From positions 29,371 through 93,370 of the forward strand of contig JAFQOG010000016.1 in NCBI GenBank assembly GCA_017420755.1: a stretch of DNA of 64,000 nt, written 5' to 3'. The notes beneath the pieces are model-generated. The model was not told where the DNA came from. It saw only the letters and a program-made list of their open reading frames with translations, and searched no databases. Below are positions 27,801 through 35,418 of this stretch, in pieces (within the stretch, counting starts at the first letter, position 1; each line of letters starts with the position of its first letter). Source of the DNA: Clostridia bacterium (lineage in GTDB: Bacteria > Bacillota > Clostridia > Oscillospirales > CAG-272). Both the position numbers and the translations under genes were made by a program.

Positions 27801-28279
27801 TCGGGCTTCTTTACAAGAGCACGGGCAATGGCAACTCTTTGCTTTTGACCACCGGAAAGCTCATTTGGCTTTCTGTTTCCAAGGCCATCAAGCTCAACCT
27901 CGTGAAGAATTTCATTTATTTCGCCGTTTGTCGCCTTGCGTCCTTGAAGCTCAATAGCAAGAGCAATATTAGCACCTACCGTAAATTCCTCAAGAATATT
28001 GTATTCTTGGAAAATAAATCCTACATAGGTATTACGATAGCTATCAAAGTGTGATTGCTTAAAATCGGACGATGATTGTCCCTTGATTATAATTTCACCT
28101 GAGTCAACAGTGTCAAGACCGCCTAAAACATTAAGTAGAGTAGATTTACCACTTCCGCTTTTACCAAGAATGAAAACCATTCCGGTATCCGGTAGGCGTA
28201 GAGAAACATCATCGAGAGCGCGAACCTCGACACCCTTTTTGGGAGCATATACCTTTCTTAAATTTCTTGCTTCAATCAT
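24863..28279 (-). CDS. MacB/LolD-type ABC transporter, ATPase-permease fusion
   Basis: Single polypeptide of 1138 residues. The N-terminal ABC domain (about 1-225) has Walker A G-K-S-G-S-G-K-S-T, signature L-S-G-G-Q-K-Q-R, Walker B I-I-M-A-D-E-P-T-G-A-L-D and an H-loop His. A linker of about 100 residues leads to the first membrane helix (about 325-347), an extracellular domain of roughly 660 residues, and a C-terminal FtsX domain with three helices and the S-x-x-x-Q-E-I-G-I-L-R-A-I-G coupling motif. This is MacB topology, but the ectodomain is several times the usual size. Such mechanotransmission systems handle peptides, toxins or envelope lipids; no partner gene is adjacent. It has its own promoter and terminator. 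Confidence 0.88.
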   Translation of the reverse strand: MIEARNLRKVYAPKKGVEVRALDDVSLRLPDTGMVFILGKSGSGKSTLLNVLGGLDTVDSGEIIIKGQSSSDFKQSHFDSYRNTYVGFIFQEYNILEEFTVGANIALAIELQGRKATNGEINEILHEVELDGLGNRKPNELSGGQKQRVAIARALVKKPEIIMADEPTGALDSATGRQVFDTLKKLSKTKLVLVVSHDREFSELYADRIIELSDGKIISDVEYDAEATENAEEPNLSYLGKEIVIKDGYELTDDDRIAINDYIRTIRSSTSIIINDKRQNKIFKPTDEGKIENKGGIFKLIKSKLSLKNAFKLGSSGLKHKKVRLVFTIFLSFIAFSLFGLADTIASYNSINTCTESLIDSNIDYVSLVKAVKDHWGDDEDDFSWKNYDTFISASEKEELSKELGLDYVGVISGIHVEYTQEINSEYTDDNKDWSYVFPYSLPGVAPITPEFVSRFGYKLTGQYPQNENEIVITKYIYEHFHKQGYILREDGKESRVVPINNESDLIGKTISSYSIPNPSGKGVYKIVGILDTGFDFSRYEVLADTTSNGEMDIAKIALQSELRSAQEYSLHAVLYVTPRLSNYILESTQFSKTNLDNAHYRILYYKSKEIGLENYDNISYESYISSVRLLNQINDSSISWIGDPVSTLSNSQILISSSMLHNRINNFSYNSYDLSSIPLNKEDQEIFSNFSYGSNLGDIADNFYLASGYKYVYDAIKNNTFETKVWPSYLAYDPNMEITWFRDEFGNYDISYTASLFTDNIIWSEHRPDDFMECAKSFYEGLASNYPILKDHIISWERFSNNVLKLTNGRYMLGSQSIRSTSYAGNLISIALYEYSNKNYDKALEYYISTAEDDKSIPNPEFIISNYSSYLNSTQPEEIAKYLKTYLLEFAKEVKLFTNVASIYGSYKNQFETTDKNMEIVGVFENSSDTVVINDDIYYSIVNQLNDGIYSIIVAPMPKDSGAIRRIAEFSYTNSFHDGEMRFELKNSVTQELDMIDDLLETLGEVFLYIGLGFALFASLMLSNFIATSISYKKQEIGILRAIGSRSRDVFKIFFAESFIISIINFVLSLITTGVVVYILNGIFREDLGILVTFLTFGARQGVLLLGVSLLVAFIATFLPVKKIASMKPIDAIKNRK

Positions 28280-28629
28280 AATTGTTCTCCTTTAAAAAGC
28301 ATATATATAAATTATAACATTAAATAATGTATTAGTCAATAAAATGCATTAAAAAACTAAATGGAATTAAAAAGAAAATAGAAGAAATAAAATGCAAAAA
28401 ACAGATAAATAAAAGCCATCAATGGCGTCTGGAAAGCGCAAAAAATCGACAAAAAATACTTGTTAGTACAAAAATAATGACAAACAAGGACTTTTTTACA
28501 TAAAAAATATAATAAATGAACATATGCTCAATTATTAAAAATTTATTTTTCGGAAAATATTTCTAAAAGCGCTTAAAGCAATTGATTTATGCAAATAATA
28601 AAAACAAAAGCTTATTAAGGAGAATAAAA
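28280..28629. other. AT-rich divergent intergenic region
   Basis: 350 bases between the MacB-type gene and the nucleotidyltransferase-like gene. It holds the minus-strand promoter at 28311-28339, and a plus-strand TATAAT at 28508-28513 without a convincing -35. No open frame with a ribosome site and no RNA gene is apparent. Confidence 0.5.
28311..28339 (-). promoter_or_regulatory. Promoter for MacB-type ABC gene
   Basis: On the minus strand: TTGACT (28334-28339), 17-base spacer, TATAAT (28311-28316), extended TG. Confidence 0.65.
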
Positions 28630-29235
28630 ATGAAGGTAGTAATTTTGCCAAACGATGAAAAAACACCACAAGAAAACATAAAAAACACAATGACAAAAAT
28701 AGGAGGAGTGCCTATATTTTTTCATACAATAATGCTGTTTGAAAGGTACGGATTTTCAGAATTTGTTATTTGCGATAACTCTCAAGGCCATGAAATACGA
28801 GATTATTTGAATGAGCATTTAGAAAAAATTAAGGGCTTAAAAATTCGCATTTTGAAGCTCTCGCCACACTTGAAAGGGACAAAAATTCTTCAAATTTGTC
28901 AAAAAAACGGCGTTGAAAACGCGTTTTTTGTAGCTCCAAATGATACTATCACCGATTTGAATGTAGAAAAAATGCTATCTTACCATAGGCAAAATGCTCG
29001 TGTAGCAACAATTTGCGTGGCCGACGAGAAAAAATATTTTAATGCCCTGGGAAATGATCAAGGCTTAAAATATGAGTCGAAAATTATAAATTCAGGCTTT
29101 TACATTTTTGAAAGCGAGGCAACTGACTATATGTCAGGGAATGTTTCTCTTGATAAAGAACCGGTTGTATGTATGGCAGAAAATGACGAGCTGACAATTT
29201 ATTCAAACGGACATTTTGTGCAAAGATGCCTTTAA
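28630..29235 (+). CDS. Nucleotidyltransferase-like protein (sugar-nucleotide GT-A fold)
   Basis: Protein of 201 residues; the start is the ATG at 28630 behind AAGGAG. It resembles the N-terminal Rossmann-like part of sugar-1-phosphate nucleotidyltransferases: opening beta strand V-V-I-L-P-N-D, then P-x-x-N-I-K-N-T-M-T-K-I-G-G-V-P-I-F-F-H-T-I-M, which parallels the conserved K-P-M-x-x-I-G-x-x-P-I-L-W-H-I-M of RfbF-type cytidylyltransferases, and a later N-S-G-F-Y-I-F-E. The Gly-rich nucleotide-binding start (L-A-G-G-x-G-T-R) is replaced by L-P-N-D-E-K-T-P, so activity is doubtful. It could be a regulatory or degenerate member. It stands alone. Confidence 0.6.
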   Translation: MKVVILPNDEKTPQENIKNTMTKIGGVPIFFHTIMLFERYGFSEFVICDNSQGHEIRDYLNEHLEKIKGLKIRILKLSPHLKGTKILQICQKNGVENAFFVAPNDTITDLNVEKMLSYHRQNARVATICVADEKKYFNALGNDQGLKYESKIINSGFYIFESEATDYMSGNVSLDKEPVVCMAENDELTIYSNGHFVQRCL

Positions 29236-29367
29236 AATGGAGCTCGCAAAAAAGAATTTGAAAATTTAACATTTTAAAAATTCAAAAATATAAAAATTTA
29301 TAAAATAATAAATTTATAAAATTCAAATAAATCTTTTTATATAAAGGCAAATTGTAAAATTTCAAAT

Positions 29368-29399
29368 AAAAATAGCGAGTAAAAAACTCGCTATTTTTT
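29368..29399. terminator. Bidirectional terminator between convergent genes
   Basis: AAAAATAGCGAGT, A-rich loop, ACTCGCTATTTTT; A and T runs on each side. It serves the ABC exporter operon (minus) and may serve the upstream plus-strand gene. Confidence 0.8.
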
Positions 29400-29401
29400 A
29401 T

Positions 29402-31438
29402 TTATTCATCAAAGTCAAAAGAACCTGTATAAAGCTGATAATATTTGCCTCTTTGCTCAAGCAAATCCTCGTGAGAGCCACGTTCAATTATGCGTCCGTG
29501 GTCAAGAACCATAATAACATTTGAGTTCTTAATAGTTGATAATCTGTGAGCAATAACAAATACAGTTCTACCTTGCATAAGCGCGTCAAGACCCGCAGAT
29601 ACAAGAGCTTCTGTTCTTGTATCTATTGACGAGGTAGCCTCGTCCAAAATCATAACAGGTGGATCTGCAACAGCCGCTCTTGCAATTGAGATTAACTGTC
29701 TTTGTCCTTGTGAAAGATCAGAGCCATTTCCCGAGATAATTGTATTATAGCCATCAGGAAGCATGGAAATAAACGAATGGGCATTTGCACGCTTAGCAGC
29801 CTCAATACATTCCTCGTCGGTTGCATCTAGCTTTCCATAGCGAATATTATCCATTACAGTTCCCGTAAATAGATTTACATCCTGTAAAACTATACCAAGC
29901 GAGCGTCTAAGGTCGCTTTTTCTGATTTTGTTAATATTAATGCCATCATAGCGAATTTTTCCGTCGGCAATGTCGTAAAATCTGTTTATAAGATTTGTAA
30001 TTGTAGTTTTACCGGCACCCGTTGCACCTACAAAGGCAATTTTTTGTCCCGGCTCGGCATAAAGAGAAATATCGTGTAAAACTATTTTGTCTTCAACATA
30101 TCCAAAGTCAACCTCGTTCATTCTCACATCACCCATAACTCTTGTATAAGTAACGCTTCCGTCGCCATGAGGGTGCTTCCAAGCCCAAATGCCTGTACGA
30201 GCCTCGCTTTCAATGAGGTTTCCGTTTTCATCGTACATAGCGTTAACGAGAGTAACATATCCATTGTCAACCTCGCTCTCCTCGTCCATGAGTTCAAAAA
30301 TACGCTCAGCGCCCGCAAGACCCATAATAATGGCGTTAGCCTGTTGAGATAGCTGTGAAATGTTGTTTGTGAATTGCTTTGACATTCCAATAAAGGCAAT
30401 AACAGTAGGAATACTCATATCCATACCGGAAATTGAAACATTGGGAACACCTAAAACAACGAGTAAGCAACCGACAAAAACGATAAAAACATATAAAATA
30501 TGACCGATATTGTTGATAATAGGCATAAGAGTGTTAGCGTATTTATTTGCGATGGTAGCATCCTCACATAGCTGAGCATTAAGCTCCTCAAAGCGTTTTT
30601 TGCTATTATCCTCGTAATTGAATACCTTCACAACCTTTTGACCATTTATCATTTCCTCAACATATCCCTCGGTCTTACCAAGCGCCTGCTGTTGACGGAT
30701 AAAGTATTTTGCACCGCCACCACCGATTTTCTTGGAAACAAGAGTTATCGCAAGCACACCGAGTAAAACAAGCAAGGTCATCCAAACACTAAAATAGAGC
30801 ATAACAAAGAATACTGTTACAATGGTTATGGATGCAGTAATGATTTGTGGAATAGATTGAGATACAAGCTGACGGAGCGTGTCAATATCGTTTGTGTAAT
30901 ATGACATTATATCTCCGTGAGTGTGAGTGTCAAAATACTTGATAGGAAGCGATTGCATCTTTTTAAACATAAGATTTCTCATTTTGTTAAGAAATCCTTG
31001 CGTCACAGTTGCCATAGTTCTTGTGTGAATAAATGAAGCTATAAGTCCCACAGAATAAACACAAATTAGAGCAATAACCGTGCTAAGAATTGACGGATAA
31101 ACTACCTTCAGCGCTGCCATGGGTGAAAGCCCACCATTTGTAATATCGCTAGCGCTAAGACCCCAAGATGCAAGAAGCTCTAGCTGTCTTTCACTGTCCT
31201 TTGCAGAGAATGATATAAAATCAAGCGCATCTTGAACATCAGTTAGAACTGATTGCTGGAACAGAGCAGGTAAAGCGCCGGCAAGAGCACTAAGCGCAAT
31301 ACAAATAAATACGATAACAAAGGGCGCTTTATAAAATGAGAATAAATGCTTTATAACTCTTGAAAATGTACCCTTTTTGACCTTTTTGATAGGCCTACCC
31401 ATTGAGGGCTGACGAGGATTTTTCATTGGCTTGTTCAT
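29402..31438 (-). CDS. Heterodimeric ABC exporter subunit with consensus site
   Basis: Type IV ABC half-transporter of 678 residues: an N-terminal basic segment of about 35 residues, six membrane helices (about 38-360) and a nucleotide-binding domain with Walker A G-A-T-G-A-G-K-T-T, signature L-S-Q-G-Q-R-Q-L and Walker B V-M-I-L-D-E-A-T-S-S-I-D, so the catalytic Glu is present. An insertion of about 45 residues (Glu/Gly/Trp-rich) lies between the membrane and nucleotide-binding parts. Its start overlaps the upstream partner's stop by 4 bases. Together they form an LmrCD/TM287-288-like exporter for drugs, lipids or peptides. Confidence 0.92.
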   Translation of the reverse strand: MNKPMKNPRQPSMGRPIKKVKKGTFSRVIKHLFSFYKAPFVIVFICIALSALAGALPALFQQSVLTDVQDALDFISFSAKDSERQLELLASWGLSASDITNGGLSPMAALKVVYPSILSTVIALICVYSVGLIASFIHTRTMATVTQGFLNKMRNLMFKKMQSLPIKYFDTHTHGDIMSYYTNDIDTLRQLVSQSIPQIITASITIVTVFFVMLYFSVWMTLLVLLGVLAITLVSKKIGGGGAKYFIRQQQALGKTEGYVEEMINGQKVVKVFNYEDNSKKRFEELNAQLCEDATIANKYANTLMPIINNIGHILYVFIVFVGCLLVVLGVPNVSISGMDMSIPTVIAFIGMSKQFTNNISQLSQQANAIIMGLAGAERIFELMDEESEVDNGYVTLVNAMYDENGNLIESEARTGIWAWKHPHGDGSVTYTRVMGDVRMNEVDFGYVEDKIVLHDISLYAEPGQKIAFVGATGAGKTTITNLINRFYDIADGKIRYDGININKIRKSDLRRSLGIVLQDVNLFTGTVMDNIRYGKLDATDEECIEAAKRANAHSFISMLPDGYNTIISGNGSDLSQGQRQLISIARAAVADPPVMILDEATSSIDTRTEALVSAGLDALMQGRTVFVIAHRLSTIKNSNVIMVLDHGRIIERGSHEDLLEQRGKYYQLYTGSFDFDE

Positions 31439-33249
31439 TCCACCTTCGCCCCCTTTGTTTGAGATGTAAAGATTTCTCTGTAAATTTCGTTTGTTTCAAG
31501 AAGCTCATCGTGATTTCCAATACCATTAATCTTACCATCATCTAAAATAATGATAACATCAGCATCCTGAACGCTAGAAATTCTTTGAGCAATAATAATC
31601 TTTGTAGTATCGGGAATTTCCTCTCTCATCGCCTTGCGAATAAGCGCATCAGTTCTTGTGTCAACAGCGCTTGTAGAGTCGTCGAGAATAAGAATCTTTG
31701 GCTTTTTAAGTAGCGCGCGAGCAATGCAAAGGCGTTGCTTTTGACCACCGGAAACATTAGTTCCGCCCTGCTCAATATAAGTATCATATCCATCAGGGAA
31801 GGAGCGAATGAATTCGTCAGCGCAAGCAAGCTCACAAGCTCTTATAAGCTCCTCGTCAGTTGCATTTTCGTTTCCCCAGCGAAGATTTTCCTTGATAGTT
31901 CCCGAGAATAAAACATTTTTCTGCAAAACAACACTAACCGCATCTCTTAGGGTGCGAATATCGTAGCTTCTAACATCAATTCCACCAACCATAACCGAGC
32001 CCTCAGTTACATCATAAAGGCGAGGAATGAGCTGAATAAGTGAAGATTTAGAGCTTCCTGTTCCACCGATAATTCCAATGGTTTGACCGGATTTTATGTG
32101 TAGCTCAATACCCTCAAGAGCGAACTTTTCAGCTCTCTTGGCGTACTTAAAATTAACAGAATTGAAGTCGATATCACCATTTGCAACCTCGTAAATGGGA
32201 TTTTCAGGGTTTTTAATGGTTGTTTTCTCGTCAAGCACCTCACAAATACGAGATGCGCTCTCTGATGACATGGTAATCATTACAAATATCATAGAAAGCA
32301 TCATAAGGCTCATGAGAATTTGCATTCCATATGTCAAAAGTGCAGAGAAGTCACCAATTGCAAAGGCAGTGCTATTAGAGCTGATAATTAAGCGTGAGCC
32401 GATAAGACAAAGCGAAACCATAACCGCATAAATACACAACTGCATAACGGGGCTGTTGAATGCAAGTATCTTTTCAGCGCGAACAAAATCGTCACGAACA
32501 TCTTCTGATGCGCCCCTGAATTTTTCGCCCTCGTGCTCCTCTCGAACAAAGGATTTTACAACACGCATTCCTTTTACATTTTCTTGAATTGAGCCGTTTA
32601 GCTTATCGTACTTTTTGAAAACCTTTCTAAAAATAGGCATAGCCTTTCTAGATATGAATAAAAGAGAGAACAAAAGCACAGGCACAATAACGACGAAAAT
32701 AAGAGCCATTTTTCCACCACGCAAAAACGCCATAACAATTGAAAAAATAAACATTAATGGCGAACGAATAGCGGTTCTTATAATCATCATAAATGATTGC
32801 TGAACATTCGTTACATCGGTTGTAAGACGAGTCACAAGACTTGATGAGGAGAATTTGTCAATGTTCTCAAAGGAGAAATCCTGTGATGCGTTAAATAGCT
32901 CCGTACGCAGATTTTTAGCAAAGCCACATGATGCCTTAGAGCAGTGAATTCCTGCTAGTGCGCCAAACATAAGTGATAAAAGCGCAAATACAATCAAAAA
33001 TCCACAATAAACGCCGATAATTCCAAGGTTAGAGTTAATGCCCCAGCCTCTTAAAAGATCGATTAACCAAGCTGTTATAATTTTTCCCTCACGATTTCCC
33101 ATGCTGGACTCAATAAATGTGATTAGGTCAGCTGTGAAAAAGGGAATAATACATTCCATAATTACCTCAAGCGATACCAAAACGGGAGAGAGAATAGCAT
33201 TTCTTTTGTATTCTCCAACGAATGAGGCAAGTTTTTTAATCGTTTTCAT
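31435..33249 (-). CDS. Heterodimeric ABC exporter subunit with degenerate site
   Basis: Partner half-transporter of 604 residues, with six membrane helices (about 15-320) and an NBD with Walker A G-G-T-G-S-S-K-S-S, signature V-S-G-G-Q-K-Q-R and Walker B I-L-I-L-D-D-S-T-S-A-V-D. The residue after the Walker B Asp is Asp rather than Glu, and the H-loop reads I-I-A-Q-R (Gln in place of His), the hallmark of the non-catalytic site of asymmetric exporters. First gene of the operon, with a ribosome site AAAGGA and an upstream promoter. Confidence 0.92.
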   Translation of the reverse strand: MKTIKKLASFVGEYKRNAILSPVLVSLEVIMECIIPFFTADLITFIESSMGNREGKIITAWLIDLLRGWGINSNLGIIGVYCGFLIVFALLSLMFGALAGIHCSKASCGFAKNLRTELFNASQDFSFENIDKFSSSSLVTRLTTDVTNVQQSFMMIIRTAIRSPLMFIFSIVMAFLRGGKMALIFVVIVPVLLFSLLFISRKAMPIFRKVFKKYDKLNGSIQENVKGMRVVKSFVREEHEGEKFRGASEDVRDDFVRAEKILAFNSPVMQLCIYAVMVSLCLIGSRLIISSNSTAFAIGDFSALLTYGMQILMSLMMLSMIFVMITMSSESASRICEVLDEKTTIKNPENPIYEVANGDIDFNSVNFKYAKRAEKFALEGIELHIKSGQTIGIIGGTGSSKSSLIQLIPRLYDVTEGSVMVGGIDVRSYDIRTLRDAVSVVLQKNVLFSGTIKENLRWGNENATDEELIRACELACADEFIRSFPDGYDTYIEQGGTNVSGGQKQRLCIARALLKKPKILILDDSTSAVDTRTDALIRKAMREEIPDTTKIIIAQRISSVQDADVIIILDDGKINGIGNHDELLETNEIYREIFTSQTKGAKVE

Positions 33250-33282
33250 TTAAAATTCCTTTCCTAATGTTTTACAGACTAT

Positions 33283-33311
33283 ATTTTATCACTTCTTATA
33301 ATCAAAATCAA
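33283..33311 (-). promoter_or_regulatory. Promoter for ABC exporter operon
   Basis: On the minus strand: TTGATT (33306-33311), 17-base spacer, TAAAAT (33283-33288), extended TG. Confidence 0.55.
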
Positions 33312-33398
33312 TACAAATATTCAATAAAAAATGTAAAAGTTTATTTATAAATTTGTTAATAATTTCATAAGAGATTAGTTTGTTAAACTAATAAAAAT

Positions 33399-33420
33399 AA
33401 AAAGCGCAATTGCGCTTTTT
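33399..33420 (-). terminator. Terminator for Mini-RNase III gene
   Basis: AAAAAGCGC AATT GCGCTTTTT, overlapping the last codons of the gene. Confidence 0.75.
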
Positions 33421-33799
33421 AAGATAAAATATCAAAATAGGCTAAGGCGAAAAGCTCTAAAATTCTTTCTCTTCGTCCAAGTAAATGTAAATAACCAAAA
33501 ATTGCCTCAAACCCTGTTGCGTTTTTGTATTCAATAGGAGAAGCGCTTTTGGGAATATTCAAATGTGAAGAGTTTTTTGCGCGCCTGAAAATATCGCTTT
33601 CCTCTTCCGTTAGAATGGATGCAATCGCAAGATAAGCCTTGCTTTGCGACACAGCGGTGACGAATTTTTTTGCCTCTTCGTTTAACCTAGCGCTTTTTTC
33701 ATATCCCTTTAAAATCAATTTTTCACGCACTAAAAGCTCAATTACAGCATCGCCTAAATAGGCAAGAGCCATAGCACTTGTTTGAGTGAAATCAATCAT
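33419..33799 (-). CDS. mrnC: Mini-ribonuclease III
   Basis: Double-strand-specific RNase that matures 23S rRNA termini, 126 residues. It is an RNase III catalytic domain without the dsRNA-binding domain. The signature A-L-A-Y-L-G-D-A-V-I-E-L-L-V-R-E (11-26) contains the conserved Asp, and the later Y-K-N-A-T-G-F-E-A-I-F-G-Y-L (about 91-104) holds the second acidic metal site. In many Clostridia it follows cysS; here it stands alone with its own promoter and terminator. Confidence 0.93.
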   Translation of the reverse strand: MIDFTQTSAMALAYLGDAVIELLVREKLILKGYEKSARLNEEAKKFVTAVSQSKAYLAIASILTEEESDIFRRAKNSSHLNIPKSASPIEYKNATGFEAIFGYLHLLGRRERILELFALAYFDILS

Positions 33800-33834
33800 A
33801 AAATTACTTCCTTAGAATTTCTTAAATCACCTTA

Positions 33835-33863
33835 ATTTTAACACACCCCCCTTCAAAAATCAA
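33835..33863 (-). promoter_or_regulatory. Promoter for Mini-RNase III gene
   Basis: On the minus strand: TTGATT (33858-33863), 17-base spacer, TAAAAT (33835-33840), extended TG. It lies back to back with the promoter of the GlpA-like operon. Confidence 0.55.
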
Positions 33864-33872
33864 TATAAACAC

Positions 33873-33901
33873 TTGAAATATTCTTAAAAATATGGTAGAA
33901 T
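33873..33901 (+). promoter_or_regulatory. Promoter for GlpA-like operon
   Basis: TTGAAA (33873-33878), 17-base spacer, TAGAAT (33896-33901), extended TG. A small hairpin (GAGTGT/ACACTC, 33931-33947) sits in the leader, 8 bases before the AAAGGAG site. Confidence 0.6.
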
Positions 33902-33965
33902 ATACATACATAAGTAAAAAACACCTAATCGAGTGTAAGAGACACTCTGTGTTAAAGGAGACTTT

Positions 33966-35411
33966 ATGTTATACGATGTTGTAATCATTGGCGCTGGAAT
34001 TAGTGGCGCTATGTGTTCATATATGCTATCAAAATATGATGTTAGTATTGCGGTTTTGGAGGCAGGAGAGGATATTGCCTCCGGCTCAACACGCGCAAAT
34101 TCCGCAATCGTTCACGCAGGCTACGACGCTAAGGAGGGCACTCTAAAAGCGCTTTTGAATGTGCGTGGCTGTGAGATGATGGAGGGCATCGCAAGGGCAC
34201 TTGATGTCCATTATCAACGATGTGGGTCGCTTGTTGTTGGCTTTAATGAGGCTGATAGAGCGCATATAGAGCTTCTTAAAAGGCGCGGAGAGGCAAACGG
34301 AGTTACAGGACTTCGCATAATAGAGGCGGAGGAGCTTCACGAAATGGAGCCATATGTTGCCCCTGATGCTACCTGTGCGTTACTTGCTCCTACTGCAGGC
34401 ATAGTTTGTCCGTATGATTTGGCATTCGCTGTGAGTGAAAATTCTGCTATAAATGGTGCGGATTTTAAGTTTAATTTTAAGGTAGATAAGATACAAAAAA
34501 ATGGCGATGTGTTTGAAATTTATTGTCAAAATGAGGTTGTAAGGGGCAGATATGTTCTAAACTGTGCAGGCCTATATTGCGATGAAATAGCGACTCTTGC
34601 AGGTGATCCATTACCATTTACAATCATTCCTCGTAGGGGAGAATATATGCTCCTTGATAAAACAGAGAGTAAAATCGCCTCTCATACACTATTTGTAACC
34701 CCAAGCGAAAAGGGAAAGGGAATACTGGTTTCTCCGACCGCTGACGGAAATATAATAGTTGGACCAAATGCCAATCTCGTAGAGGAAAAAAGCGACACAA
34801 GCGTTACCTATGAGGGACTCGATGAAATTGCAGAGGGAGCTAGGCGTATTGTTCCAACAATCAATTTAAAGGCAAATATCACATCCTTTGCAGGCGTTCG
34901 TCCAACTCCATCGACAGGCGATTTTTATATCCAACCATCAGAGAGTATCGAAAACCTAATTCATGTTGCCGGAATTGAATCCCCGGGTCTTGCATCATCT
35001 CCTGCAATTGGCGAATATGTGGTTGAAATTCTCAAAAAGTGTGGACTTGCGCTTTCTAAGAGAGAAAACTACATTCCCACTCGTTCAAAAAACGGAAACT
35101 TTAAGCTATTTTGCGATATGACTGACGAGGAGCGTAGCGAGGCAATAAAGAAAAATCCCGCTTATGCAAAAATGATTTGCAGATGTGAAAACATCACAGA
35201 GGGCGATATTTTAAATGCTATTTACAGACCTATCCCTGCCCATACCGTCGATATGGTTAAGCGCAGAACAAGATCGGGCATGGGAAGATGTCAAGGTGGA
35301 TTTTGTCGCACCCGTGTCGCAGATATAATATCAAGAGAGCTTGGAATTCCACTCTCCGAGGTTAGAAAATTCACTAAAAATTCTAAAATCCTTTATGGAA
35401 AAACCAAATGA
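33966..35411 (+). CDS. GlpA-like FAD-dependent dehydrogenase with BFD iron-sulfur domain
   Basis: DAO-family flavoprotein of 481 residues, of the anaerobic glycerol-3-phosphate dehydrogenase/L-2-hydroxyglutarate oxidase type. The FAD-binding G-A-G-I-S-G starts at residue 9, a second signature is S-T-R-A-N-S-A-I-V-H-A-G-Y-D (about 43-56), and G-V-R-P-T-P lies near 316. The C-terminal BFD-like [2Fe-2S] domain has C-R-C-E (about 403-406) and C-Q-G-G-F-C (about 438-443). It is followed 7 bases later by a NAD/FAD partner and a DUF1667 gene, the arrangement of the GlpABC-like operons of Clostridia that oxidise glycerol 3-phosphate. Substrate by inference. Confidence 0.88.
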   Translation: MLYDVVIIGAGISGAMCSYMLSKYDVSIAVLEAGEDIASGSTRANSAIVHAGYDAKEGTLKALLNVRGCEMMEGIARALDVHYQRCGSLVVGFNEADRAHIELLKRRGEANGVTGLRIIEAEELHEMEPYVAPDATCALLAPTAGIVCPYDLAFAVSENSAINGADFKFNFKVDKIQKNGDVFEIYCQNEVVRGRYVLNCAGLYCDEIATLAGDPLPFTIIPRRGEYMLLDKTESKIASHTLFVTPSEKGKGILVSPTADGNIIVGPNANLVEEKSDTSVTYEGLDEIAEGARRIVPTINLKANITSFAGVRPTPSTGDFYIQPSESIENLIHVAGIESPGLASSPAIGEYVVEILKKCGLALSKRENYIPTRSKNGNFKLFCDMTDEERSEAIKKNPAYAKMICRCENITEGDILNAIYRPIPAHTVDMVKRRTRSGMGRCQGGFCRTRVADIISRELGIPLSEVRKFTKNSKILYGKTK

Positions 35412-35418
35412 GGCTTAA

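Noticed and set aside
28381-28500. Small RNA or riboswitch in the 350-base gap
   Set aside because: Only short, imperfect inverted repeats (for example GCCATCAATGGC) and no terminator; not enough to support an RNA gene.
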